A DNA stretch of 64,000 bases, from assembly GCA_038496675.1 (NCBI GenBank), contig CM076667.1, positions 17,339,035 to 17,403,034 on the forward strand. The letters run 5' to 3'. Both the position numbers and the translations under genes were made by a program. Source of the DNA: Rachycentron canadum. Lineage: Eukaryota > Chordata > Actinopteri > Carangiformes > Rachycentridae. Within the stretch, counting starts at the first letter, position 1, and each line of letters opens with the position of its first letter. Below, one piece after another: positions 10,444-23,600 of this stretch. The notes under the pieces are model-generated. The model did not search any database. It was not told the DNA's origin and was given only the letters and a program-made list of their open reading frames with translations.

Positions 10444-13200
10444 CTGGAAAAAAAAGAGGGAAAGCAATTTACTGACTGAAAATGTGGAGTATTCTTTCCT
10501 CTCAAATCATTAAGGTGGAGTGGAGTTGTAATTGCTGTTTAAGGAAAATAACCTCTACACCAAACCGTTCACAAAAGAACCCAATATTTGATCTACTGGG
10601 TGTTTGGTTTATACAATAGAAATAAGAGGCACTTATGTTGAATGATTCAACCATGAGGAAACAAACATGAGCGGGAAAGAGAGCATCTTCACCCTGAGGG
10701 AGGGATCAGTTAGTCCCTGTATACATCCGGTGTAGGACATGAGCTGGAGGGAGTACTCCACCACCACCTCCTCTCTCCTCTTTCGGTTATCCTCTTTCTT
10801 ATAGCTGCCACAAGTGGATCTGCGGCTTATGTCTCAGGGTTCCGAGCAGCAAATGATCTCCTCAAGTAAGGCCAAAGATAAAGAGAATAAGTCCTTGGTT
10901 TTCTGCTGAGAAAAGCTGAACAAAAGGAAAAAGACACTTTCTGTCATTCCCGTCCTCATATAGCACAGGGCTGGTGTTGAAGATCAAACGCTATCACAGA
11001 CAATCTTTGTTATGCTCTGCTTTCTCAATTGTTTGGTCGCGCTGACCACTGTATGAGACTAAAGCCTGGACAGAAAGATATTGACCCAGAGTGCACACAA
11101 GCTAAATGAGTTTTGAGGAAGATTCTTGCCCATAATCCGCCTCACCTTGCAGGAGGTTTTGGAGTTTCCCTCTAGCGCGTGCAGATCTAACGTCCAACTG
11201 CTGCACAAGGTAGGGGAATCAAATAAATAATATGAAAGCTGATCCACAGGTAATGGCAGATTTATATGCATCCAACTGGTGGGATTGCAGTTCATCCCAC
11301 AGAGGAGCCGGTTCCCAGAGCTGTGTGGAAAATAAACTGCTGAATGATCACACAGCATCATAGACTAAAATAAGAGGATTATCTGCAGCACTCTGTTAAA
11401 GACTGGGAGTAAATATGCACTGAATTTTCTTGAGATCAAGCAGCTTTCACTGCCCACTCTAAACCCACTGTAACTGCAGAAGACAATGGAATTAGTCAGT
11501 GAGCGGAAACGAGATGGACAATACACTGAGGCGACAGCTGGTTTGTTATTCCCTATTGAAAGATAATGGCACCGCGAGTGGGATCGTAATAGTTAGGGGA
11601 AGTGAAAAAACAAAAAATAAAAGACCACTTTCCACTATTGCTTCATTTTGATTTAATTCAATTCAAATTTCTTTTTTCAGTCTATGAGTGAAATTTTGTT
11701 TGCAGACAGTGCTTCAAATAAAAATGCAGAGCAAATCACTTTCTGCTCTTCCTCGACCCTGCAGTCAAACATCATTTGATAACAGCAGATATGGAGTCAA
11801 TTGCATAACAGCGTACAAACAATTCAGAAAAAAAAAAAAAAGAAGTTTTCTCACTGGCACATGAGGCCTGTGGCTCAGTTTAAAGCAAATGCAGAACACT
11901 CACCAAAGCATAAAGGAATAAAACTAGGCACTGCTTGTTGCTGCAGCAATTTAAGTAGATTTCTTGTTGCCCACTAACATCCCACTGTGTGTGTGTTCTT
12001 TTTTTAACTTCCTGACACATTACGTCCAAAATACACCAGAAGTTCTCATCTTTTTTCCAAAGGGACATTGATCTCAGGTCACTGAGTTCGGGTGGCAATT
12101 GAAAGCCATTATCAACTCTCCAATGCTCTCTGCTAGAGGAATAATGCATGAGCCTCCTCCCATTGACATCATCCACATTCGCCATTTAGTAATGCAGTAA
12201 ATGCAGCCTGGTTGGATGTGTGAGGATGAAGTGAACTCTGCAGCAGCAAATTAACAGTGACTAACTAGTTTTACAAGCTCTCAACAAGACCTTATGAGCA
12301 GACGAGTGAATGTCCCCATCAATATGAAGTCCATGACAAGTGGTTGAAAAAGGAAGTCAGTGGATATCGAGTTACTAGCTATTGTTTCCACGGTCAAACA
12401 CCTAATGTGCATGTCTTTAGGCTGTGGGAGGAAGCCAGGGTAGTTGGAACCCACAAAGGGGGGAACAGAAAGGCCCCAGAACCTTCTTGTTGTGAGGTGG
12501 CAGTGCGAACGATCCATCCATTATTACGGATGTCTTATAATATCTTCTCCATGCGGGCTTGTCGTGGGTGGGGGGCAGCTGATATTGGGTGAGGGCAGGC
12601 GGAGACAAAGAACCATTTATGCTAATTTTAGAGTCTTTGGACTGTGGGAGGAAGCTGGAGTACCAAGAGGGAACACGCAGGCACAGGGAGAACATGCAAA
12701 CACAGACATAGACAGATGACAAAACTGTGTTTCATCTCACCCACATCTCTCTTATTGGATACTTGATTGCACAAAACATCAATAATTAAAGTTATCCCTC
12801 AAGAGCAGAAGGAAATGTAATAAATTCTTAGATGACAACATTTTCATGAGTCATTTTCCATGAAGCATTTACAGTCTCCTCCTTTGTCTCTCCCTTGTCC
12901 TATAGCGCTTTTGTCAACATATACCCTGCATCAGTCACTGTATGTAGGCCCAGATCACCATATTGTGAGTCCAACACATGACTCATTATCTGAAACCAAA
13001 TGGATTAATCATAAATGATTAAAACAAAAACAAAAAAAAAAAAAAGAAGGGAATAATCCATAATATATAACATGTGATATTACTAAATGAGACTAAACTT
13101 CACTGGTAATGATGTTTTGCATACAACTTGCATTTTAATGCCCTCTCAGAACTTTCCTCCCCCTGTGTTGCACACTTGTATTACCATTTTAATTTAAAAC
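10444..13200. other. Intergenic stretch between the integrin pseudogene and the kinase gene
   Basis: No supported gene was found. Open frames at 11059-11361 and 11880-12185 on the minus strand have no recognisable domain. Any first exon or promoter of the ancestral integrin gene should lie just above 10443. Two diverged copies of a fish repeat core lie at 12410-12480 and 12628-12705. Confidence 0.6.
12410..12705 (+). repeat. Two diverged copies of a dispersed repeat core
   Basis: GTCTTTAGGCTGTGGGAGGA (from about 12413) and GTCTTTGGACTGTGGGAGGA (from about 12632) open two related stretches. The second continues into GGGAGAACATGCAAAC, the usual end of this widespread fish repeat. The two copies have the same orientation and are about 215 bp apart. 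Confidence 0.7.
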
Positions 13201-13227
13201 TTCTCAGCGGAAAAAAAAAAAAAAAGG

Positions 13228-13233
13228 TTTATT
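13228..13233 (-). promoter_or_regulatory. Candidate polyadenylation signal for the kinase gene
   Basis: AATAAA on the minus strand lies about 810 bases after the kinase stop codon and is followed by a T-rich tract. Other signals may exist, and transcript data would be needed to decide. Confidence 0.3.
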
Positions 13234-14042
13234 TTGAAAAAGCTGTTGTTTACAGCTTACATAATGTGTTGGGGGAGAGCAGAGAGCTGTTTAAACCCAG
13301 AGCTTCATTTTAACTTGATAGAGGCCTGTCACCAAATATCTGGATTGTGCTTTCATGGTTACACGGGACTGTGGGTGCTGCTATGTAGGAGGAAAGACAA
13401 CAAAAGGAAAGACTGGGATGTATTTGCTTCTTTTTTGCCTCAGAATATAAGAAACTAAATCTTCCCGCTGTTTGGTGGTGGGGGAGAGGGAGGAGGGAGG
13501 GATGCGCAAATTCTATTTTAAAAAGGGAAAAGAAGATCAGAGGGGAAGAAGCAGGTTTTCTTCCTTCTACTTTCACATCATCCTTACAAAGATTAGCTCC
13601 CGTTTCCTCAAATGATGAATTTCTCATTTTTTGAAATGAACGTCCTCACAGGCAGGTAATGTGGTGACTCATAATGATCTAGATGAAACCCTGAACCCAT
13701 TTGTCTGAGCTGTATGAATAACCAGAGGCTAAAGACCTTGTGGAGGTGGACAGAACTGTCTTGGTACAAGCCTGGATCTCAAAACTGAAGGATATTCACG
13801 AACAGCTTAACTCGACCACAAGAAACTAATGGAAGATGGAACTGAGCCTTCAGGGGAGGCTGGGTTATTAGCGAAGCCTGACTGAAGTCCAGAGAAGAGA
13901 GGAAACTTTTTTTTTTTGTCGCAACACCTGTCCCAGGCACTTTGGCTGCCTGTTTGGAGCTATGAGGTTTGTGATGGCCATACACTCTGAGCTGGGGCAG
14001 CTGGTCCCATCCTTTCATTAGACTTCCCATGTATCTGATGCT

Positions 14043-14429
14043 TTAGCTGGATGGCACTGATGCTCCTGGAGCCCTCTGGCTGGATGTTGTACGGCTCTCT
14101 AAGGCTGAATCAGGCCAGATGCTCTGCCCTGATGCTGCTCCTGTTTTTTTTTTTTGTTTTTTTTCTGACAACATTTGCTTTCCCAGGCCCCCGTTGTTGG
14201 TATCACAGGAGCTTGCGGTGCTGCTTGCGCACCGGGAGGAGCTGCGTGACGCCCGCTGCCGGATGTTCTGGGAAATAGATCGATGGAGGTTCCTTGTGGA
14301 GGAGCTCGCTGCCATGGTGACCACCCAGGAGTGACGGATGGCTTGGTCAGCAGTCAGGCGGGTGGCCGAGTCTAACGCCAGCAGGTGCTGGATGAAGTCC
14401 TTTGCCAGGTTGGACACTGAGGGCCAAGG
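14043..14429 (-). CDS. pskh1: PSKH-like kinase, coding exon 3 (C-lobe end and tail)
   Basis: The exon encodes residues 329-456. It follows a CTCTTCCACAG acceptor and starts PWPSVSNLAKDFI, continuing the C-lobe in phase 0. TADQAIRHSWVVTMAASSS closes the kinase domain and NLHRSISQN matches the PSKH1 tail. The last 50 residues are not conserved and include a Lys-rich stretch encoded by an A-tract (14145-14166 on the other strand), a slippage-prone site. The true C-terminus in other individuals or species could differ. Stop is TAA at 14045-14043. Confidence 0.92.
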   Translation of the reverse strand, partial: PWPSVSNLAKDFIQHLLALDSATRLTADQAIRHSWVVTMAASSSTRNLHRSISQNIRQRASRSSSRCASSTASSCDTNNGGLGKQMLSEKKQKKKTGAASGQSIWPDSALESRTTSSQRAPGASVPSS

Positions 14430-17040
14430 CTGTGGAAGAGGAGACAGAGCAGAGTGATTTCCATCAGTGTGAATATAAAAGCACTCATCCCAGAGGATGT
14501 CATTTCAGCCTACACACACACACACACACCCACACACACACACACACACACATGCATACAAACACATTAACAGATATTCTGTAAACCCACAATCCTTTAA
14601 AAGTTCTGACTAGGTACACTATCTAGACGAGGTGCCTGCACAGACTCAAAGCTTCTTCAAAGCGGGATGCAAGATTTCATTCTTACACAGCAATAAAACT
14701 ATGATCCCTGTGCTCTGCAGGCCTAACAAGCAGAACTAAACACAAAGGAAAGCTAAATGTCACTGGGCAAAGGGAAGGGAAGCAGCAGTCTTGGCTGAAT
14801 GAATGTGAAGCCTGGGAGGTAGGACAGCCCGGCTGTATGTGTGGGATTTTGGGTGCATGTTTATTCTTAGCTGGCATTAGCTTCACAATAAAAGCACCAC
14901 AGATGAGCCTCATTGGGATGTTTTGCTCTTTGTTAATTCAAATAGCAAATTATTCCCTTAGTCATGACCCAAGCTGACATTCAAGAATGCTTTGAAATTT
15001 GCCATGCCATCTTTGCAGTGACAGAGGAGGCAACTGAATCCTTATCATAATTCAGAATCATTAAATTATTCATCGTGGCTTTGGGTCTTTTACATGGAGA
15101 CAACACTGCAGAGGCCCGCCTCAGGAAATTAGCGACCTTTGTGCTTCCATCTTATTGCAAATAAAATCTCACTGATACAGGCATTGGATTAAACATCAGT
15201 TTAAAAAGATGGCCAAGACAACCGCTTACAGAGGTTTGGGCCATCACACGAGAACCTTTATCTGTGTCAAAAATTATGTTTTTTCTTTCTCTCCTTGATG
15301 ATTAGTTATGGATTGTTTGACTGAAGTCAGGTAATGATGCACATAATTCAGAGACAGTCTCCTTAATCACTTCTATCTCACTTTATTGTCTTAAGATTGT
15401 GAAAGGTTTCTGTAGTCACTCAACAATTAGCTCAGAGATTTCTCCGCCGTGTCTGGCTGGCGGGAACAAAAGCTAAATACAGTAAAATCTGAGTGTGCAA
15501 CATTCTCTCATTCTCCGCTCAACCTCGCAACAGACTACATCTCACTCTTTAGGGAGGTCTCGCTCTCCATTCTAATCCTGAAATGCATTTCTCTCTCCTT
15601 TTTTTGTCTCTCGACGAGTAATGACAATTAATCAAGCATGAAATTGACAATCGCAAGACTGTTGCCGGTGAGAGGAATTCAAAAGAGGCAGGGGCTCGCT
15701 TATTCTCACAGTGCAACGACTGGAGAGCAGTGTGTGGTGGTGGTGGTGGTGAAGGGGGGGGACCGCACAGTCGCCTGCCGAACGAGCCATAGAAAATGCT
15801 TCTCACTCAAACTTTCTTCTCATTGTGCTGTTATTTCACACCTGAGAAGCAGGCAGAGTGACACTTGGTTTCCCTGGGAAGGAGGAAAAAAAAGTGTTTG
15901 ATTGAGCTCCCACGACTAACAAGTCTGGCTCTCTCCTCTTCATCTAGCCCTGGTGGTGATTCGGCAAGGCTTGCCATCACCACACACTGATAGCAGCTGT
16001 GGCTAGCATTTCCTTTTTTTACTTGATCTGCGATGATGGGAATGCTCGGGTTTTTAGTGAGCTCTGGCTACATATGGGGTTTGGCGAAGATTTTTCTAGG
16101 CAGGAAAGATGCAGAAAACATCTTTTGAAGCCAAAGTTGCCTCCCTACTTGCTATCAACTTCTAAAGGGGAAGAGACGTAACTGTGTTGTCGTCCTGGAA
16201 TCGAGCCACCTGCAGGAAGTTTATCTCCCTCCCTTATTTTGAACATTTTTCACATCAAAATACACAAAGGCTTTATTGGGTTTGGAAGGAAGGGGTGTTA
16301 TACATCACTGTTGAGCAGAGAACTAGCTGAAGAGGAGGGAGGGAGGAAGGGAGGGAGGCGGGGGGAGACAAGTGGTGTGGCATAAGCAGTGGAGAAACCT
16401 ACAGGGCTTGGCTTATTGAGCAACATCTTGTTAGAGTGAATGAGAAGCTCCGCCGAGTCTGTTTGCGGCGCGCTACATCTTTACCTGACAAAGCCCTAAT
16501 TGCAACAAATGAAGAAAACGCTAGAAGGCTGGATTAATGTGATCATGAGGATAATGCACATTTGAGTAATGAACTACTCCACACCAGGAGCCCAACCCTC
16601 CACTCCGCCTCAAGATTTACTCAAATCTGATTCAACTGGCAGCAAAAAGGCCAAATTTAAATATGCCTCATCATAATGAATCCAAATGGGGGAAGGTGGC
16701 CTGTCACTAATTCAGGTGAAAGTCACAGCTAAGCCCCAGTAATCACAATATCGATACCCGGATGCAGGAGAGATTGGACTGTCATGTACAATACACTGTG
16801 GCCAAGTGGAGCCTGGGTTTGTGTTTGCAATGGGCCTCACTAGGGGGCAGAGTGGGCTAACCATTACCCAGGTTGCCCTGCTGCTGAGAGATGCAGATGT
16901 TTTAGGTTGGGTCAGGAAAGTGTGGCTTCAATAACACAGCAGAATGCAGAGGAGGTGACCAGGCTGCAGTCTGACCTTAACTAATGCAGGGATTTGTGCT
17001 TTACATACAAAAGGCTGCCATGACAGGAGCACACATGCAT

Positions 17041-17125
<85 letters not shown>

Positions 17126-17561
17126 TACACACACACACACACACATCAGATGAGATGCCCTGATTCTGTGTGAGGGACACGCTACGTCCTACATGCAGCA
17201 AACGGATTGAGTGATAAGGTGCGAAAATCCCCCAAGGCTACACCCGTTCTTCCCCTCCCTTCTTTTGCTCCCCACCAACCTTCTCCACTCTGACATCCAT
17301 CTCTGACTACTCCCCCCCCCCCCCCTCACTCTCTTCAGCTCCCCTTCTTCCCTCCCACTGGTGAGTAAATGCACAAGTGTGAGGTCTTCAGGCCAAGGGC
17401 TGTTGCACCTGTGGGGGGAATATATGCACAGTGTGTGTGTGTGTGTGTGTGTGTTGCAAGTGGAGTTGGTAAGGGCCGGAGGATACTGGGGGACACAGAG
17501 GGACCCAGCTCGTGGGCAGGTGCCGGCGGCTGTTTGCATTTCTGAGTGAGTCCCCCCCCCC

Positions 17562-17652
<91 letters not shown>

Positions 17653-20600
17653 AATGTCCTTATTCAGTTTCAATACAAAAGGTTACTACTTTTGGAGGAA
17701 TGTTTGTAATTGCAACCCATGTGAATTAATTTGCATAGTATTAGAAAAAGAGAAAAATCTTTATATGTTCATCTGTAAAAATGATGGTAACTGAAGTTAA
17801 TCCCTTTTTTCATCACGCTGTTTTGTTGAATGCTTATTTGTTATTTCTTCCAATGGCAATATTCTACTGTCTGCTGGTAATGATGGTATTACATACAGAG
17901 CGTTTGTTATTAGAAAACATTTCATTGACTCATATTTAACTGTAGAGTGAAAACAAACTATATCAATGTCATATTCCCATTCCCCCATTTCTTCTGCTTA
18001 CCTATGCTATCATCATTTATAAGTCTTTGTTAGTAATAAGCCACATTTCTTTGTGGGTTTAAGTATCCCTGTACTGTCCGCAAAATGCAACAACAATCAA
18101 AAGAAGCACCTCAACAATCTTATGGAATACACCCTGGCATATTAATGTTAACCTGTAAGGCCATACTACCTGCAAGCAATCTTATGTCTAGACCGTCAAG
18201 ACCATGTCCCTACAACTTTGGTAACTAAGAAGCATTATAAGGGAGTAGGTGGCTAGGTCAGGAGAAAATAAGGTAATTTTAACTTTCCTTTCACCTTTCA
18301 GTTCCCTTTTCAATCACGCCTAAATGCAAACACTGCTTTATCTTCTAATTTCCACCAAATGGGACCATAATTTAGAAGATAAACATAATGTTTTATTGGA
18401 GAAGACTTGGAAATAGAGACTGAGACCATAAAACCATAAAAATAGAGACTGAGACTTGTCACCATAAGTGACAAGTAGTCATTTTCCCATAGACTTCAAT
18501 ACAATATAACTTCTTTTTGCAGTGGAGTCGCCCCCTGATGGTCATGAGATAGAATGTAAGTTTAAGGGTCTTTTGAATTGGCTTCACTTTTCAGCCACAG
18601 TCTTCATGTTCACTTTTATTTACAGTCCATAGCCTGTAATAGATCAATACACAATTTAAACAGGCTATGATGAGAGGGATCCTGCAGTTTGTTATCTGGT
18701 TGTGTGACATACTAAATATGGTGATATATACATTATATACAAATACTAATTCCTCCATTACAGATCACAGTGGGTCAGTGTTTCTATTGGCTGAATGCAT
18801 GGTCGCATGCTGCATGCTCACAACAGAAGAAGAACGGCTAACTTGTGTGTCTGTGACACCGTAACAAGAAACACATGCATGACTTTGTTTGTCATGTAGG
18901 GATTTAGTTTAAATTGAAAGCAGACAGAATGGGCATTTACACAATATAAATATAATACCTTAAGGATAAGCACTACCTTAAGGATAAGCACTTATATAAA
19001 AAATATGATACAGGTACAAATGATTATTATTAATAATTAATCACTCTACTATTGTCCATCTCAGTATAAGAATCAGAACATTTTAAGGCTCTCTTGGCAC
19101 TGACTGCATTTTCCCATGTAATCAAATCATCCATATCCTGGTGTATTGTATTGACATCCAGCCAAGTTACTATATTCCTTGTGATTTATTAAAAAATAAA
19201 TTATTTGTGCCAAGAGAAGTGGATCTGCTGCTTTAAACCCAGTGTTTTCATTACTATTCATAGTATAAGAAGGAGTTGTTACCCACATTTTGTGGGTCGC
19301 TGTGTCACTTTGCTCAATTGCTGGACAGCTCATATCAAATCAAACCCTTCAAGTTGAGTTTAATATGTGAAGGGAATTGCTCAGCCTGTTGAAACTGTTC
19401 TGGTCCCACAGAGAAGCACCCTCCTGAATGCCATGAAGAACCCTTGTGATGGCAGAGGATGCTTTCTGGACACTTGTCAACCTTTGTCACACATTACAAC
19501 ATTATTATCACAGTGTGTGTGTGTGTGTGTGTATATATAGCTGTGCTGTCAGTCTACAGAAGAGGGTGGAGACTTGCACATAACAGAGAGTAAGCGTCTT
19601 GTCACACGCAAATGTGATTGATGGCTGAGCCATCAAGCCCCTGGACCGCTACTCAGCCATGTATGATGTCTTCATTTTGTCACTATATGAATTTACAGAT
19701 TGATGTCTTCACTGTATCTCACTGGGACATAAGACTGTATATGTAAGTGCATTTATTCCAGAGGATTTCTCCCCACCAGTGTGGCCAATATATATAAGCT
19801 GTATCGAAAGCCACCGTGAAAAAAAAAAAAAAACGTGAATTAAGCCCTTGCATAAACTCTAGAAGGATTTTTGCACTATTGTTCAGTTGGTGGTCAGTGC
19901 AGCGGTAAACACAGGGATAATAGTCCAGGGCCTATGTAAGGGAGCCTCTTGTATGCCAGACTAAAATGTCAAACTGCATCCCTGAGAAATGGGCCAGGCT
20001 TAAAGCCCAGTGAATAATCCAGCCTTGGGTGTAATCAGCGTGAAAGAACAAGCCCAAACTCGCCACTGAGCTCGGCAGAATAGGCTGTTAAAAATATCCA
20101 CTTCAGTCGTGTGACAGAGGAAACAGAAAAAAAAGAAAAGAAGAAAAAGAAAGCATGCAGCCCCCCCCCCCACCACACGTTTCGTAGCTTTTTCAAAGAA
20201 CCAAACCAAGCGGAAACTCGACATACCACAACAAACTTTTGCATATCCCTTCATGTGCTTTACAGTGTTGGAGAGAGGAAGGGATGGGAAAAAAAAAATC
20301 CACATTGTTAGCTTGTTGAATTCTATTCATACTCGGCAAGGCTGGAATAATGGAGCTATTCCTGGTACAGTAGTTGTAACAATGATTAAGGTGTGAATTG
20401 CTCTCGTGCAGCGAGTCGATGCAGCAGCCATATGTGAACGGTTGTGATAATTCCACAGCATTCACATGATGCACGACACAACCGACTCAGACTGCACTGT
20501 GGTGGGAAGGGGGCAAATCAAAATGGAATTGGCAGATGGGATTTTTCCTAGAAGCAGTTTCATTGTGTGGACCATCAGCTGGGCCAAATAACTGCAACCA

Positions 20601-23600
20601 ACTTTTCTGGCTAAGCTGTGTCCCCTAGCTTCTGGTTAGCGCCGAGCAAAACTAGACAGAAAGTCTCCATTTTGACCACATGACAGACGGAGCTGCGGTG
20701 GGATTTCTGTGGAGTGAAGTCTGTCAAAGTTGCACCGCAAGCAGCAGAGGTCAAGTCCGCATTATGCACAGGCATCTGTGAACATTAAGAGAAGGACAAC
20801 TTCCACCTTTTTATGAGAGAATATTCCTAAAACAAACAAACAAACAAAAAAAAAACAAGAAAAAAAAACCAAGAAAAACTGCTTGAACAGCTTGTGTCTG
20901 TGGAGTTCGGGTTTTTACACTGGCTACTTAATTCGACTCTTTGTGAGCTTCAATGCTAAAACAAAGCCTGTGAGAAGCTCCCAGATCAAACACAGATCCC
21001 AGATCAGACAAAGCAAACAATAAAACCAAGAGCACTGCCTTGGGGAAAATGTATGTAGTTGATCTAACAGTTAAAAATTGGCTTTTTATTGCAACTGTAT
21101 ATAAATTTAAAGTTTTTCAAGTTTGAAAAGCTGCATCGTAAAATTCTATGGTTCCCTGGTTCTGTCCATTGTCCTCAGATCACTACACAGGCTTCTCGTT
21201 TCTCAAAGGATCAACTTCAAAATTCTATTACTTGTCCACAAATCACTGAATGGGCTAACCCCAAGATACTTACCAGATCTCCTGACCCAGTACGAATCCT
21301 TTCTCAGGATCAGACCTCACGGGTCGGCTGCTTTAGGCTTATTGGTTGTGCCTGCAGCATGAAGCTTCCTTTACTTTCTTTGCAGCTACTACTTTCAAGT
21401 CCAAGCTCAAAGCCTACCTCTTTGCCATTGCTTTTAATGAACACTTAACTCTGCGTGTGCATTTGCTGATTGTATTGTTTTCTCATTGTAAACAGGTTGC
21501 TCTCCTTCTCATTGTGAAGCACTTTGTCTTGCCTTCCTGTATGAAAGGTGCATTATAGATACATTTCCCTTCCCTTTCCAGTGAGATGTTGCACATGCTG
21601 AATGTGCTAACGTGCCCATACATCACCATGGTCCCTGCACACTTAGTTTCTGTCTTATTGAATGCTGAATAGAGTCCACTAATGTTAGCATTGGATATAA
21701 ATTGCACATCCAATGTGTATGTATTTTCTGGAAATGATAATAATATTTTCCCAACCTTAAGAGCTGCCCTTTTCTACCAAGAAATACTCACTAAATGCCT
21801 ATCTGCATGTGAAGCTGAGTAAACTTACATCTCCATGGAAGCTGTATTTCCCTCTTACTATGGATCTGTAGAGCCGTGTGCGGCTATCATCATCAAATGG
21901 CATAGATCCACTCAGCATGATGTAGGTGATCACCCCCAGGGCCCACATGTCCACTGCACAGGTATAGGGTTTCCTCAGCAACACTTCAGGGGCCAGGTAC
22001 TCTGGTGTTCCACAAGTGGTTCTCAGGGACCATGATGTCTGATCTCCCCCGTCGCTCATATCAGTGGCAGAAAGCTCATACCCCGTGCTTGTGCCACCAA
22101 ACGTGGCCAATCCAAAGTCAGTCACCAGCAGCCTAGCGTCTGCCCCAGGGTGGTAGTACAGCAGGTTCTCAGGCTTCAAATCTCTGTGGGTGATACCTAG
22201 ATTGTGCAGGTATCCCACCCCAGCCAACACCATCCGGAGGGCCTGGGTAGCGTCCCGCTCTGTGAAGTGGCCCCTGCTGACAACGCGGTCCAGCAGCTCC
22301 CCACCTGTCGCCAGCTCCAGAACCATGTAAACTCGCTGCGGGAACTGAAACACCTCGATCAGCTGAATTACATTAGCATGGCTCACCCGCTGCAGCACCG
22401 CCAGCTCTGACGCGCACACCTCACGGCCCTCTGGGGCCTCTACCTCCATCATTTTTATGGCGAAGGGCTGGCGACTCGCCCTGTGCTCCACACGCACAAC
22501 ACGACTGAAGCTGCCACGACCGATCAGAGCCTTGATGTCGTATCTGACAGGGCAGAAGGGGGAAAGATGACTCATTACAGCATAACCATCTCATGATACA
22601 CTGTTGTAAAGCACTCACGTCTCTCACTGCAGCTGCAGCTGTGATGTATGCGAGGATATCTGTATGCTGTTTAGGCCACTGCAGCACAGTCGAATCCATG
22701 TAGATATACAATGATTGTGATATACAGATGAACCAGCAAAACATTATATCAAATGCGATTAATCAGATGTGAATTTCCTTAAATCATTTCACTTTCCTTG
22801 CTTTAATTGTTGCTATGTTTTCATCTGATAAGTACAGGAAGCCGGTCCACAGGTACAGTATTACAAGGCCACTCACAGATATGTCCACTATTGCTGCTAA
22901 TACAGTGTACTGCACAAAGGCTGGCAGTTGGCTGACAAGAATGAGAAACATGGAAACATTAAAAAGCCTCCAGTGAGTAATTGGAAGAGTCTTAATAAGT
23001 TATATCACCTCACATTGTGCTGCAAATGATCTATTTTTGAATGACTGTTATAAATTGGATAAGATAATATCCCTTGTTAACAGTTCATCAACGGGTCTTT
23101 TTGGCCCTTTGTTTTTTTTTTTTTTTTTTTTAAACACAATAAGTTACTTGAAATTGAAAAGACAAACATCCCCCACCAACGTCGAATTTGATTTTTGATG
23201 ATATTTTTAAAAATCTTCAGGATTTGAATAATAATTTTTTTTTATGCCAGAATAAGAATAGTTTAACATGACTGGTGTTGATTATGACGAACAGATGCTT
23301 TAACAGCACATTTTAATTGAAAAAATGAAATGTTCTCAGCTCCTTTAAACGGAACATTATATTAGTATATTTAAAAAAAAAAAGATTTTCAGTGTATTGA
23401 TATTGCAAAACATTTACCTTGCTGTCACACGTGGATCAAACTTGTCCTTATAGGTGACAACTTTATCCCGTTGTCGTCCATCTTTGACAGTCAGCTGTTG
23501 GCTGTTTGATGGCAGCTGATGGTTCTTGATGCTGGTGGAAAACCATGAGCTTTGCTTCTCCAGACACTTTGTTGGTCCATCATCATCATCATCACCTGCT

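Larger units (their letters stand above)
14430..21828 (-). other. Kinase intron 2
   Basis: About 7.4 kb with GT-AG ends. It holds the microsatellite cluster at 17.0-17.65 kb, a dispersed repeat at 18.4 kb and an L2 LINE fragment at 21.1-21.6 kb. Unique sequence of mixed composition lies at 14.9-15.7 and 16.4-16.7 kb and could be conserved non-coding DNA. No exon of another gene was recognised. Confidence 0.75.

Noticed and set aside
11880..12185. 101-codon minus-strand frame with protein-like composition
   Set aside because: No domain, no splice partners and no second line of evidence. Composition alone is not enough.
17188..17794. Several Cys-Val and His-Thr repeat open frames
   Set aside because: They are translations of CA/GT microsatellites on either strand.
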